Shown: positions 1-9,182 of the stretch, in pieces | Numbering within the stretch: position 1 is the first letter of the stretch | Layout: every line of letters starts with the position of its first letter | Position numbers and translations under genes: made by a program | DNA from: Kaiparowitsia implicata GSE-PSE-MK54-09C | Lineage (GTDB): Bacteria > Cyanobacteriota > Cyanobacteriia > Elainellales > Elainellaceae | Length of the DNA: 45,978 nt | Assembly (NCBI GenBank): GCA_019359435.1 | Contig: JAHHHI010000008.1 | Coordinates: forward strand, 1 to 45,978 | Direction of reading: 5' to 3' | The notes under the pieces: model-generated | Databases searched by the model: none | Told to the model about the DNA's origin: nothing | What the model saw: only the letters and a program-made list of their open reading frames with translations

Positions 1-69
1 CGGTGAAACGCACCTGCGGCGACAATAGTTGGTGGGTAGCTGCCTGCAAAAATAGCTCGATGCCAGGTC
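1..69 (+). rRNA. rrf: 5S ribosomal RNA, 3' part
   Basis: The first bases match the 3' half of cyanobacterial 5S rRNA: the loop segment GTGAAACGCACCTGCGGC, the conserved AAAATAGCTCGATGCCAGG, and the end near GCCAGGTC. The 5' half lies outside the window. A strong terminator follows within 10 bases. In cyanobacteria 5S is the last gene of the 16S-23S-5S operon, so the window probably begins at the end of such an operon. The exact 3' end is uncertain by a few bases. Confidence 0.9.
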
Positions 70-77
70 TCTATTCC

Positions 78-105
78 AAGCCCGTACCCTCAAAGGTGCG
101 GGCTT
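78..105 (+). terminator. rRNA operon terminator
   Basis: An 11-bp stem (AAGCCCGTACC with GGTGCGGGCTT, one G-U pair) closes a six-base loop and is followed by a weakly T-rich stretch. It sits directly behind the 5S rRNA end, as expected for the rRNA operon terminator. Confidence 0.85.
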
Positions 106-146
106 GTTGCTTCTAAACTTACTAAAACCTCTCTCTCAGAAGTGAG

Positions 147-1281
147 CTAATATCAATTCTCTAAACACGCGTTACACATAGAGCATCGACTATCCAATCC
201 CACTGGGTGAGCGATCGCACCAGCTGAGGGGAAAGGTCATGCACCCATAGGCTAATGGCGTGTTGCAGTTCACCCAAGTCGTCAAAGCGAGCCCAGGCGA
301 ACGCCCGTTTGAGCTCCCGCCACACGCGCTCGATTGGATTGAGCTCAGGACAATAGGGTGGCTGAAACATCCAGATGACGTGGTCGGGGATAGTTAGGCT
401 CTGAGCGGTGTGAGCGGGCACATTATCCACCTGAATCAGGTGTAAGTCATCGGGGAACTGGGCGGCAAAGCGGTGCAAAACCGCTTCAAAACATACACTG
501 TCAAGGTGAGAGCACTCCATCAGCCATGACGTGCCACTGAGGGGCTCCACCAGACCGTACAACCAACGATACACAAACTGCCACTGCACCGTACCGGTGG
601 GTTGTACCCCAAACCCCGTCACCTTACGATGCTGAACGGTCAACACTCGTGCCGACTCTCATCGCTGCACCAGTCGCGAATCCGACCCGCATCGCGCTGC
701 GGTAAGGCTGGCGTGGTCAGGTGGCGCAACTGCTGTCCAAGGTTTGCTGAAAGGACTCAACCGCCCCAGGAGTTTGCTTCTCAGACACCGGACGCGGCAC
801 TTTGAGCTGGGCTTTGAGACCATAGCGTACCGTTTTATGCACCGTTTTGTACGGCACCTGTTGGTCATACACAGCGGCTAACCACTGCTGCACCTCACCA
901 TAGCTCCGAAAGCCCTCTGGCTCTTGCAACTCTCGCTCCAATGCTGCCAGCACGTCGCCGGTAATCGCCCGGGGACGTCCGCACCTAGGCGCCACCTGCA
1001 CTAACGAGTCGAGGCCGCTGCGACGATAGTTGCTCAGCCAACGAGATACTGTCGTGCGGTGGTATCCACTCCTCTCAGCTAATGGACAGATCCCCGGGGC
1101 CTGTCCCGTCTTCAGCCACCACAACACCTAGACTTTACTGCGCTGTGAGGCCCGCTGCTGAGGAGCTAAAACTGCTTTCAGCTCCTCAGCTGTTTCGCTG
1201 ATATCGGTCTTTAGGACTCCTGACATGGGGATAGACTATAACGACTTTCTCTATAGCAAATCTTTAAAGAATTTGTATTAG
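147..1281 (-). mobile_element. IS630-type insertion sequence, inactive
   Basis: Imperfect terminal inverted repeats, matching at 16 of 19 positions, lie at 147-165 (CTAATATCAATTCTCTAAA) and, inverted, at 1263-1281. TA dinucleotides at both ends fit the TA target of the IS630/Tc1-mariner group. The element is about 1.1 kb and holds one broken transposase gene. It inserted just behind an rRNA operon terminator, a site where insertion is likely to do little harm. Confidence 0.75.
161..1226 (-). pseudogene. IS630-type transposase, broken by a stop and frameshifts
   Basis: Read on the minus strand from ATG at 1226, the gene encodes an N-terminal helix-turn-helix part (SGYHRTTVSRWL) and then the DDE endonuclease. 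The first Asp is in DWCSDESR, the second in VDNVPAH and the Glu in NPIERVW. Three lesions are visible. An in-frame TAG at 1128-1130 stands where CAG (Gln) is expected, in SKV-stop-VLWWLKTG. A frame change lies near 720-735, where the text moves from DSSCAT to LTTPALPQRDAGRIRDW. A second frame change lies near 645-655, just after the first catalytic Asp. All three frames are used, so no full protein can be made. Confidence 0.85.
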
Positions 1282-1559
1282 ACCCAACGCGCTTCGGCAG
1301 TGCTCAGTGCTTTGCCTCCTGATACGGGTTGTGCCCGGGCAGTGCGATCTCTGGAGGCAAACGTAAAATCTTGAAGACTCGTTGTGTTAGTAATTGAGCA
1401 GACATGCCTTTCGCATTGCGGCAGATGATCTGATCTAGCGATTGGAGTCTTCTTTCGACAGCTAAAAGTCCGCTTGAGGGCATCCAAAGTCATTACTGCT
1501 ATTACTCGCAAGCTCGCCCGCATTTTCTATCACCTGTGGAGTAGGAGTAGTCCTAACGA
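1282..1559. other. intergenic stretch without a recognised gene
   Basis: No convincing gene is seen between the IS630 copy and the next transposase fragment. A plus-strand reading near 1283-1372 (with AVLSALPPDTGCARAV) looks coding-like but has no start in view and ends at a stop near 1373. It may be gene debris cut by the insertions. Confidence 0.4.
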
Positions 1560-1948
1560 CGTACTACAGCGGCACGTGCAAGACCCATATGGTCAAGAAC
1601 CTAGTCATTCCTGAGCGTGGGGGCAAGGTGCGCTGCTTGAGTGAAACCTACAAAGGCAAGAAACATAACAAGGCGATTGCTGATAAGGAAGACTTGCAGT
1701 TTCCAGATGGCAGCACGGTATGGCAAGATAGAGGGTTTCAAGGCTTTGCCCCAGAGGGGATGAGCATTCAGCAACCGGAGAAGAAACCGCGCAACGGGTC
1801 TCTCACGCTGATTGAGAAGATCAACAATCAACGTATTTCCAGCCTTCGCGTCGAAGTGGAACACTACATTGGTGGCATCAAACGGTTGGACAATTTCCGC
1901 CTGATTCATCGAGCAAAGCAACGGAGGCCCCTGAAAGAAGCCGCTTAA
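1560..1948 (+). pseudogene. IS5-type (DDE_Tnp_4) transposase, C-terminal fragment
   Basis: The reading frame carries YYSGTCKTHMVKNLVI, DRGFQG and EVEHYIGGIKR. These are the second catalytic Asp block and the Glu block of IS5/DDE_Tnp_4 transposases. The family protein is usually 250 residues or more. The N-terminal half, including the first catalytic Asp, is absent, and the last residues (RAKQRRPLKEAA) depart from the family. An ORF can be opened at the ATG at 1589, but homology starts upstream of it, so this is a remnant. No terminal repeats were found. Confidence 0.75.
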
Positions 1949-2407
1949 GCCCAATCAACCACGAGTGAAGTTGACTTGTAGCCACTTCTCTCCTATTTTT
2001 GATAAAGTCTAATGAATCAACCCTGGTCTAACCTTAATCTGAGCCAGCAAGCTAGGTGCAAACAATTGTCCTGAACGTAACCATTCTAAAACCTTTAGAG
2101 ACGTGAGACTTAATTCCACATCAGTCTCCAATGCTGGGGAGCAGGAAGGTACAAAGAAACAAAAAGGTTGACTACCAGGGGTTTCAGCCTTATTCCTAGG
2201 TTTTTTTCTTAGGAGCGGCTGATCCAGTGCTGCGGACCGTGTTATACACGTCCAGAAACTTCAAGCTATTTTTGACTTGATCCTTCAATCTGTACCGGAG
2301 GAAGTTTCTAGAGAGTTTGGCAGACGCCTAAATCCGTGCTTCCCACAAGGTTTGCATCTATCAACAAAACGCTCACACCAAAAGGCTCAGACCTGACTTT
2401 CAAGCGT
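1949..2407. other. intergenic stretch, no gene seen
   Basis: About 460 bases lie between the transposase fragment and the thioredoxin stop codon. No ORF, tRNA or strong hairpin stands out. It probably holds decayed mobile-element sequence. Confidence 0.4.
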
Positions 2408-2743
2408 TTAAACAGACTGAGGCAAATGTTGAGACAGAAAATCCTGAATCTTAGGCTTGCCGATGACACCTTCGATCGTGTCTACTTGCTGTCCAGACTG
2501 AAATAGCACCAAAGCCGGTACGCCCTGCACATTGCACTGAGCGACTGCTTGTGGATTGGGATCAACTTCTATCTTGACGATCTTGAGGCGATCGCCGTAG
2601 TTAGAAGCAATTGTCTCCATTATGGGAGACATCAATCGACAGGGGCCGCACCAAGGAGCCCAAAAATAGATCAATACCGCCTCTGGAGTAGAGATAACTT
2701 CTGCGTCGAATTGAGGGTCTGAAATAACTGTAATGAGACTCAT
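2408..2743 (-). CDS. thioredoxin, x-type-like
   Basis: A 111-residue single-domain thioredoxin that reduces protein disulfides in the cytoplasm using the WCGPC active site (Cys32 and Cys35), with the cis-proline in GVPAL (Pro76). The start at 2743 is preferred over an upstream in-frame start at 2797 because AAGGAGA lies just ahead of it and the family begins there (MSLITVISD). The body (YFWAPWCGPCRLM, EVDPNPQAVAQC, GVPALVLF) resembles the Synechocystis Slr1139 type (TrxB, x-type) more than the m-type TrxA; that match is from memory. It reads away from the IS debris downstream and is followed by no clear terminator. Confidence 0.88.
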   Translation of the reverse strand: MSLITVISDPQFDAEVISTPEAVLIYFWAPWCGPCRLMSPIMETIASNYGDRLKIVKIEVDPNPQAVAQCNVQGVPALVLFQSGQQVDTIEGVIGKPKIQDFLSQHLPQSV

Positions 2744-2972
2744 AACTGCTGCTCTCCTTGCTGCTCTTTCCAGTCTCTCATCTATAGCGACAGCCATAGT
2801 AGGGAAGTTTAGAACATTTAGTAAAACCCTTATTTTACAAAGGATTTACCCTATTTCATACCGAATTAGCGTGCTTTTCGCAGTATGTAGGGTAGTGGTG
2901 TTGAGTAATTCCTTTGACGCAATTGCAGATTGCAATGGGATGACTTTGGCTATCGCTTGGGTTTCATACAAA

Positions 2973-3005
2973 AGTGAGCTGCTGTGCCTAGCACAGCAGC
3001 TCACT
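2973..3005 (-). terminator. perfect hairpin behind vipp1, probable terminator
   Basis: A perfect 15-bp inverted repeat (AGTGAGCTGCTGTGC) with a 3-base loop lies about 95 bases past the vipp1 stop on the minus strand. It is followed in that direction by TTTGTATG, a weak U tract. It could also be a processing or regulatory hairpin. Confidence 0.65.
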
Positions 3006-3099
3006 TCTATCTCAATCTGATGAGGTTTGACCTGGATAGGCAAGGAGCTATGTCTAGCGTAGCGATCCTGCCCAATCCATTGGTTACATTGACTCGATT

Positions 3100-3876
3100 C
3101 TACAGTTGGTCGAGCTGCGTTTTTAGCGCTTCTAGCTCATCATCGACTGAAGCATCTGTCGATGCAGCACCAGTGTCAGAGGATGCAGGCAGCGAGGTCT
3201 GCTCTGCTGTGGACAATCCACCCAGTAGTTGGGCTTTCATTGCTTCTAGCTCATCATCTACATCGGTGCCCGACTCAAGTGCAGCAAACTGACTTTCTAG
3301 ATCTGAGCCAGCTAGTTCTGCAGCAGCTTGAGAACGCGCTTCCATTTGCAGAATCTTCTCTTCCATCCGCTCAAACGCACCAGCAGCTGTACTGGTGCCC
3401 ATACGGCCCATTGTGTTTTGTAGCTGCTCGTTGGCCTTAGCTGCGCTGGCTCGCGCCCGCAGCATATCCTTCTTGGTCTTTGCTTCAGAAATTTTGCCTT
3501 CTAGCGCAATTAGGTTGCGCTTTAGAGTGTCAACAGTAGCGGATTGCTGATCGAGCTGGGTTTTCATGGCGTTGGAGGTATCCAACTGCACTTTCCTGCG
3601 GTTGAGAGCCTCTCGCGCTAGCGACTCATCCCCTTTTTGCAGCGCTAACTGCGCCCGTTGCTGCCAGTTATTAGACTCAGTTTGAGCCTGATTATATTGC
3701 TGCTGCATGCGCTTCTGGCTGGCGATCGCACTCGCAACGGCCTGTCTCAGCTGCACCAAGTCTTCCTGCATGTCAATTAAGGCTTGATCAAGAATCTTTT
3801 CTGGATCTTCAGCTGCACTCACTGCCGCATTGAGATTAGAACGAACTACCCGGCTAACTCGATCAAACAGTCCCAT
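3100..3876 (-). CDS. vipp1: Vipp1/IM30, PspA-family membrane-remodelling protein
   Basis: A 258-residue, almost wholly helical PspA/IM30 protein starting MGLFDRVSRVVRSNLNA, the amphipathic membrane-binding N-terminus. The long coiled coil spans about residues 25-215. Beyond the PspA core there is a low-complexity Ser/Ala linker and a final helix (VDDELEALKTQLDQL). That extra C-terminal helix separates Vipp1 from ordinary PspA. In cyanobacteria Vipp1 forms ESCRT-III-like rings and rods that maintain thylakoid membranes. GAGGAAAC precedes the ATG. The gene is transcribed alone or at the head of a short unit ending in the hairpin at 2973-3005. ftsH lies upstream in the same direction but behind its own terminator. 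Confidence 0.93.
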   Translation of the reverse strand: MGLFDRVSRVVRSNLNAAVSAAEDPEKILDQALIDMQEDLVQLRQAVASAIASQKRMQQQYNQAQTESNNWQQRAQLALQKGDESLAREALNRRKVQLDTSNAMKTQLDQQSATVDTLKRNLIALEGKISEAKTKKDMLRARASAAKANEQLQNTMGRMGTSTAAGAFERMEEKILQMEARSQAAAELAGSDLESQFAALESGTDVDDELEAMKAQLLGGLSTAEQTSLPASSDTGAASTDASVDDELEALKTQLDQL

Positions 3877-4546
3877 GACGTTTCCTCTTCAATGACAATG
3901 AGATGTGTGGTTGCTTATCTAAAACCAAACCATAGAGATGCCCTAGCGGCCCCCACGATAGGCGGCTTTGTATGGCAGTCTCTGTTAAATTTCTACTCTA
4001 TTCAGCACTATTCTACTCGGCAGCACTCAACCAACCAGAGCCTTACTGTGCATCCTACCGCAGGATAAGAAATGCACGGCAGTGTCTTACGAAGCATTAG
4101 CGCAAGATCTAAGGCCAAAGCACTGACAACGCCAAGTCTCACCTGCAAATCTCGGGTTTAAGCTTTGGCATGTAAAGTGCTCCTGATGCAGCATACCCAG
4201 AAATCAAGATATCCTCTGCTGAAATTCAGTAGAGATGCGGTGCACTGCCTCTGTTTTGCCCCCCATAAACCCCGTAACTCTAAGAAAACGACTGAGCACT
4301 TTGCTGGGTTTTGGGATATGCGGTTGAGAGCTGCAAGCATTAACGTCACTATAGCAATCGACCTTACTGTAAAGCCAGTTGTTCAGGGCTGGATTTGGTG
4401 CAGTCGAGCAATGGGGTCAAGTGGACATGACTCAATTTCCGTTGAATCCAACCGCTTCACCAAAAAAAGCGTGCCGAGGCACGCTTTTTTTGCTTAGATT
4501 TGGCTTACAGAAGAGCGGATCTTACATCCTCTCATGCAATTCAAAT
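3877..4546. other. intergenic region between ftsH and vipp1
   Basis: It holds the ftsH terminator (4462-4491) and the presumed vipp1 promoter. Small ORFs here show no family features and overlap on both strands, so they are treated as chance. No tRNA or repeat was seen. Confidence 0.5.
4462..4491 (-). terminator. intrinsic terminator behind ftsH
   Basis: A seven-A run, a GC-rich stem (GCGTGC with GCACGC), a CGAG loop and a seven-T run form a bidirectional rho-independent terminator. It lies 56 bases past the ftsH stop codon. No plus-strand gene feeds into it. Confidence 0.92.
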
Positions 4547-6433
4547 CTAGAGTTGGGGTACATACTGCTCTTTCTCTGGAACAGTTGTATATTCCGCTAC
4601 AATTTGCCGAAACTCATCTCCATCAATCGTTTCCTTCTCGATGAGAAGATCGACTAGCCGATCAATCACCACTCGGTTCTCGCGAATGATGCGACAGGTT
4701 TCTTCATAGCAGTGCTCCACGATCGAGCGCACCTGAGCGTCGATTCGAGCCGAGATTTCTTCGGAATACTCTGAACGAGTCGTCCAATCACGGCCAAGGA
4801 ATACTTCGCCCTGCTGACTCTCTAGCGAGATCGGGCCTAGGTCAGACATGCCAAATCGGGTTACCATTTGGCGCGCCATAGTGGTCACCTGCTGCAAGTC
4901 GTTGCCGGCCCCAGTCGTCACTTCAGAATCTCCAAAGATGACCTGCTCAGCGGCACGGCCTCCTAGAGCTCCCATGATGCGGGCAATCAGCTGTGACCGT
5001 GAAATCAAGCCTTGATCTTCTGATGGCGTGAACCAGGTTAAACCCTGAGCTTGACCCCGAGGGATCAACGTCACTTTGTTTACCGGATCGTGATGTTGTA
5101 GCACGGTGCCCACGATGGCGTGACCAATTTCGTGATACCCAATCAGACGCTTGCTCTTGCCGTCTACAAGTGGCGTTCCTTCCATGCCAGCCACCACCCG
5201 ATCGATGGCGTCATTGATCTCTAGCATGGTCATTTCGTCTTTGCGACGGCGGGCAGTGAGGATCGCGGCCTCGTTCAGCAGGTTGGCTAAATCTGCACCG
5301 GCAAACCCAGGCGTGCGTCGGGCGATCGCCTCTAGCGATACTTCCTTCGCCAGCTTCTTGTTACGGGCATGCACTTGCAGCACTTCCAATCGTCCCTTCA
5401 GATCGGGCGGATCAACCATCACTTGACGGTCGAAGCGACCCGGACGAAGGAGGGCAGAATCCAACACGTCGGGACGGTTCGTCGCGGCGATGATGATGAT
5501 GCCTGTATTGCCCTCAAACCCATCCATTTCAGTCAGCAACTGGTTCAGCGTTTGCTCACGTTCATCGTTGCCACCGCCAATGCCTGCGCCCCGCTGGCGA
5601 CCTACGGCATCAATCTCATCAATGAAGATGATGCAGGGTGCGTTTTCTTTTGCTTTCTTGAACAAATCTCGAACCCGAGAAGCACCAACCCCGACAAACA
5701 TTTCTACAAACTCAGACCCAGAGATGCTGAAGAACGGCACACCGGCCTCTCCGGCGATCGCCTTTGCTAGCAGCGTTTTACCGGTTCCTGGAGGCCCAAC
5801 AAGCAGCACCCCTTTGGGAATCTTGGCACCCACGGCTGTGAATTTTTCGGGCTTCTTCAGGAATGTAACCACTTCCTGAAGTTCCTCTTTGGCTTCCTCA
5901 ATCCCAGCAACGTCATCAAACATGACGCCTGTTTTCGCTTCCATCATAAATCGGGCGCGCGACTTGCCGAAATTCATGGCTTGCCCTGGCCCACCGGGAG
6001 CATTGCTAGAGCGACGGAACAGGAAGAACAACCCGCCAATGAGGAGCAGCGGGAACAGCAGATTGCCCAACCAACCCCAAATCGCACCATCGTTACGAGG
6101 AGGATGAATGTCTAGGCTGACGCCATCTGTGCGAAGTCGGGAGATGAGGTCGGGGGAATTGCCGGGTAGGTCGACCCGCAAGCGCTGAGCGCGATTGTCA
6201 AGTTCAGGATCAACGGCCTGAACAATGGCGGTGCGACCGTCATCGAACAAGTCCACACCGGTAACTCGTCCCGCATCGAGATACTCCAAAAAGCGCCCGT
6301 AGGTCATGCGGGTACTGGCTGTATTGTTTCCATAATCAGCGGGAGCGGTTGCAAAGGCGCTTTGCCACACAAAGAACCCGATGACCAGAATGGGTAGTGT
6401 CCAGAGTAGGACAACTCTCCAGGATAATTTCAT
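4547..6433 (-). CDS. ftsH: ATP-dependent zinc metalloprotease FtsH, FtsH2 type
   Basis: A 628-residue membrane-bound AAA protease. One N-terminal TM helix (about residues 6-25) and a second (about 117-139) flank a lumenal or periplasmic domain. Next come the AAA module with Walker A GPPGTGKT (213-220) and Walker B IIFIDEID (268-275), the second region of homology ([20 protein letters not shown]), and the peptidase with the HEIGH zinc site (434-438) and the third ligand in GNDLQQV. Length and the ends ([19 protein letters not shown]) match the cyanobacterial FtsH2 (Slr0228) type. That protease, usually paired with FtsH3, removes damaged D1 during photosystem II repair. It is followed by its own terminator. 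Confidence 0.95.
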   Translation of the reverse strand: MKLSWRVVLLWTLPILVIGFFVWQSAFATAPADYGNNTASTRMTYGRFLEYLDAGRVTGVDLFDDGRTAIVQAVDPELDNRAQRLRVDLPGNSPDLISRLRTDGVSLDIHPPRNDGAIWGWLGNLLFPLLLIGGLFFLFRRSSNAPGGPGQAMNFGKSRARFMMEAKTGVMFDDVAGIEEAKEELQEVVTFLKKPEKFTAVGAKIPKGVLLVGPPGTGKTLLAKAIAGEAGVPFFSISGSEFVEMFVGVGASRVRDLFKKAKENAPCIIFIDEIDAVGRQRGAGIGGGNDEREQTLNQLLTEMDGFEGNTGIIIIAATNRPDVLDSALLRPGRFDRQVMVDPPDLKGRLEVLQVHARNKKLAKEVSLEAIARRTPGFAGADLANLLNEAAILTARRRKDEMTMLEINDAIDRVVAGMEGTPLVDGKSKRLIGYHEIGHAIVGTVLQHHDPVNKVTLIPRGQAQGLTWFTPSEDQGLISRSQLIARIMGALGGRAAEQVIFGDSEVTTGAGNDLQQVTTMARQMVTRFGMSDLGPISLESQQGEVFLGRDWTTRSEYSEEISARIDAQVRSIVEHCYEETCRIIRENRVVIDRLVDLLIEKETIDGDEFRQIVAEYTTVPEKEQYVPQL

Positions 6434-6982
6434 AACAGTCGTTGCCTCTAAATGCAGCAGCAGCGAAAACTTAAACAGTAAAAAGAGCGTTGAATGTCGT
6501 CCAGATGGCTATGGGTCACGAAACGGCGCATAGCACTGATAGGTTAATTTTGGCATTCGCCAAGCTGACTAAACGCTTGTTGGGCCTCAATTACTAAACA
6601 CAATCACTAAATAGATGTTTAAAGTTTTCGAATTCTGAGAGTGATTCTTAACTAAATTTAACGTATTTTCAGGTGGCTGAACAATGAACCGGCTGGAATT
6701 GTGTTGAACCTCAGCCTATGTGAGGGGAAAGGGCACAGCCCCACAGGTTCTTAGGGCTCCAAATGGCGGTCACTGGTTCCAGGCGCATCCCCCGTCTTTC
6801 TTTGAATTCAGCTCAGGCCTTAAATACCGCTATCAACGCTTAAGATACGCTTCTTCGGTTTGAATCACAGGTCTGACAAGGCCAGGTAGAGGCTAAGGTC
6901 TGGTTCCCTGCCAGTGATTGGTTAGAGAGCTGAACCACTTAGACGGTATTCAGACGGCATGAAGCTCAACCCACGTTTATTT
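6434..6982. other. intergenic region upstream of ftsH
   Basis: About 550 bases lie between the gltX stop and the ftsH start. They must carry the ftsH promoter and leader. The part next to ftsH is AT-rich (6590-6670). No ORF, tRNA or clear inverted repeat was found. Confidence 0.4.
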
Positions 6983-8443
6983 TCAGACGTTGTTAGGGCG
7001 GGCGATCGCCACTGCTGCTTCTAAACGCGGATGATCTAGCTGTCGCTGGTGCAGCAGCAGCCAAGATTGCAATAGGTCAGGCCCCTGCAAATCGCCAGTT
7101 AGGGCCGCCCGCAGCGACTTCATCACTAGCCCTTTCTTAACACCCTGAGTTTTTACCGCATCTTGAATCAGCCCTTGGGCCGCCTCTGCCGTGAGATCAG
7201 CCGTCGGTTCTAGCGCTGTCAAGATATGGGTGAGCGCGGCGGCTACGGATGGCTGCTTCAGATGTTGGGCAGCAGATTCTGTAAAGCCTACATCCTCAAC
7301 AAATAGGTAGCGACATAGGGCGATCGCCTCATCCAACCGCGCCATGCCTTCGCCAACCAGTTGAGCGATCTGCTCTAGCCAAGGGCGATCGCCCACCGGG
7401 TCAAAGCTATAGCCTGCCTCCTTCCAATAGGGAATCAGCAAATCCGTCAATGTGGCAGGGTCTAACTGATGCAGATACTGACTATTGATCCAGTTCAGCT
7501 TATCCCAGTCAAACTTAGCCCCGGCCTTGTTCACGCGCTCAAAGCCAAAAACACGAGCCGCCTCATCTAGCGTAAACAACTCATTCATACCCTCTGGCGG
7601 TGACCAGCCCAGCAGCGTCATATAGTTGGCGATCGCGGCTGGCGTGTAGCCCATGTACTGAAAGTCTGAAATGGACGTGACCCCATCCCGTTTCGACAGT
7701 TTGGCTCCCTGCTGGTTCAAGATCAGCGGCGTGTGTCCAAACTGCGGCACATCAGCACCCAGCGCTTCATAGAGCAGAATTTGCTTTGGCGTGTTGCCAA
7801 TGTGGTCTTCGCCGCGAATGATATGGGTCATGCTCATATCAATGTCATCAACCACCACCACAAAGTTATAGAGTGGCGGACCAATATCCAACGGCTTGGC
7901 AGCGCGGGCAATTACCATATCGCCGCCTAGGTCACGCCCTTTCCAGGCTACTGACCCCCGCACTAAGTCGTTCCACTCGATCTCGCGAGCATCATCGATC
8001 TTGAAGCGAATGACGGCCTCGCGGCCTTCGGCTACAAACGCACTCACCTGCTCTGGCGTCAGGTGCCGATGCCCGTTGTCATAGCGGGGCGCTTCGTTGC
8101 GAGCCTTTTGCGAGGCGCGCATGGCATCTAGTTCCGCTGGCGACTCAAATGCGCGATAGGCCAGCCCCTGATCCAGCAGGGCTTGAATTTTTTGCTGGTA
8201 CAGATCCACCCGCTGGCTCTGGAAGTAGGGGCCTTCATCCCAGGTGAGCCCTAGCCACTTCAGGCCTTCCGTAATGTTCTGCGTATGCTCAGGGCGCGAT
8301 CGCTCTAAGTCGGTGTCTTCAATGCGCAGAACGAAGGTGCCCTGATGACGACGCGCAAACAGCCAGTTAAACACGGCAGTGCGTGCTGTGCCAATGTGCA
8401 GCGAACCCGTGGGGCTAGGAGCAATCCGTACGCGAACAGACAT
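6983..8443 (-). CDS. gltX: glutamyl-tRNA synthetase
   Basis: A 486-residue class I aminoacyl-tRNA synthetase that charges tRNA-Glu. In cyanobacteria Glu-tRNA also feeds tetrapyrrole synthesis and is the precursor of Gln-tRNA, because a non-discriminating enzyme is normal there. The signature [15 protein letters not shown] (HIGH motif at 16-19), the metal-free connective domain, and KLSKR (248-252) are present, followed by the all-helical anticodon-binding region. Length is normal and no lesion is seen. No strong Shine-Dalgarno precedes the ATG. It is a single gene, with ftsH about 550 bases downstream. Confidence 0.97.
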   Translation of the reverse strand: MSVRVRIAPSPTGSLHIGTARTAVFNWLFARRHQGTFVLRIEDTDLERSRPEHTQNITEGLKWLGLTWDEGPYFQSQRVDLYQQKIQALLDQGLAYRAFESPAELDAMRASQKARNEAPRYDNGHRHLTPEQVSAFVAEGREAVIRFKIDDAREIEWNDLVRGSVAWKGRDLGGDMVIARAAKPLDIGPPLYNFVVVVDDIDMSMTHIIRGEDHIGNTPKQILLYEALGADVPQFGHTPLILNQQGAKLSKRDGVTSISDFQYMGYTPAAIANYMTLLGWSPPEGMNELFTLDEAARVFGFERVNKAGAKFDWDKLNWINSQYLHQLDPATLTDLLIPYWKEAGYSFDPVGDRPWLEQIAQLVGEGMARLDEAIALCRYLFVEDVGFTESAAQHLKQPSVAAALTHILTALEPTADLTAEAAQGLIQDAVKTQGVKKGLVMKSLRAALTGDLQGPDLLQSWLLLHQRQLDHPRLEAAVAIARPNNV

Positions 8444-8556
8444 AGGGTATTTTGCAGGAAAAACAGTTGGAAATTGAGGAGAGAAACTATTCGTCTAGGC
8501 GTTTGTGTGATCCCTATTCTAAGGGTTAACGCGTGAGGGATGCTGCCGACTCGGCT

Positions 8557-8617
8557 TTGGGATAGCGCGTGCTGGAGTAAAGCGCGTTGGGATAGCGCGT
8601 GTTGGAATAGAGCGGCG
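8557..8617. repeat. 30-bp imperfect tandem duplication
   Basis: Two adjacent units begin TTGGGATAGCGCGTG and continue (C/T)TGGA(G/A)TA(A/G)AGCG. The first runs 8557-8586 and the second 8587-8617. The repeat lies about 115 bases ahead of the gltX start, so it may be in its promoter region. Confidence 0.7.
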
Positions 8618-8823
8618 CTAAATTGCTGGGATTCAGACCGATGCTCACGGTGACTACGCATGCCCCTCATGTGCGATGAGATAAGGCGCTGCGATCGCTT
8701 ATGCCAGTCGTGGCAGGCGCATGTCTTAGAATACTGACGTATTTAAGTCGGTTTTGGGAGGTAATTGTGGGTGCGATCGCCCAATCCGCAAACTTCGTTG
8801 CTGTTAGCCTCAGGCAAAACCAC

Positions 8824-8855
8824 AAAAAACGAGAGGCCGCTTAGCTGACCTCTCG
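8824..8855 (-). terminator. intrinsic terminator behind tRNA-Asp
   Basis: On the minus strand a CGAGAGG/CCTCTCG stem closes a 12-base loop and is followed by six T. It lies about 90 bases past the tRNA-Asp 3' end and points the same way. Confidence 0.8.
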
Positions 8856-8944
8856 TCTCACCTTTAACTCGTCTTATCTTTGTCAGAGCCTCAACCCCGG
8901 ACAGGTAAGAGAGGCTTGAATCTAAGGCTGTTAATTCAATAAAA

Positions 8945-9018
8945 CGGGACCGACGGGGCTCGAACCCGCAACTTCCGCCGTGACAGGGCGGTGCTCTAAC
9001 CAATTGAACTACGGTCCC
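8945..9018 (-). tRNA. trnD: tRNA-Asp (anticodon GTC)
   Basis: The minus strand reads GGGACCGTAGTTCAATTGGT at the 5' end. It has the anticodon loop CTGTCAC with GTC, the T arm GGGTTCGAGCCC, and a 7-bp acceptor stem GGGACCG/CGGTCCC with discriminator G. CCA is not encoded. All four arms pair. A terminator lies downstream at 8824-8855. Confidence 0.97.
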
Positions 9019-9182
9019 AAATGGCGCGATTTCTATACTGACGTATGGAAGAGCACTTTGTCAAACACTCCATCACTTTATTTTCAAAATTATTCAGGGT
9101 TTCTGCAAAAAATACCCTCTATGCATCTCGCTGTAAAAGTTTCACGATACTCAATTTCTGCTGCAATGAAGAAACGTGAGAA

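Noticed and set aside
1278-1523. 81-codon minus-strand frame beside the IS630 copy
   Set aside because: No ribosome site, no family match, and the opposite strand looks equally coding-like. It is probably debris.
8305-8670. 121-codon minus-strand frame upstream of gltX
   Set aside because: It overlaps the gltX start in another frame and its repeated LFQHALSQ text comes from the 30-bp tandem duplication. No family features.
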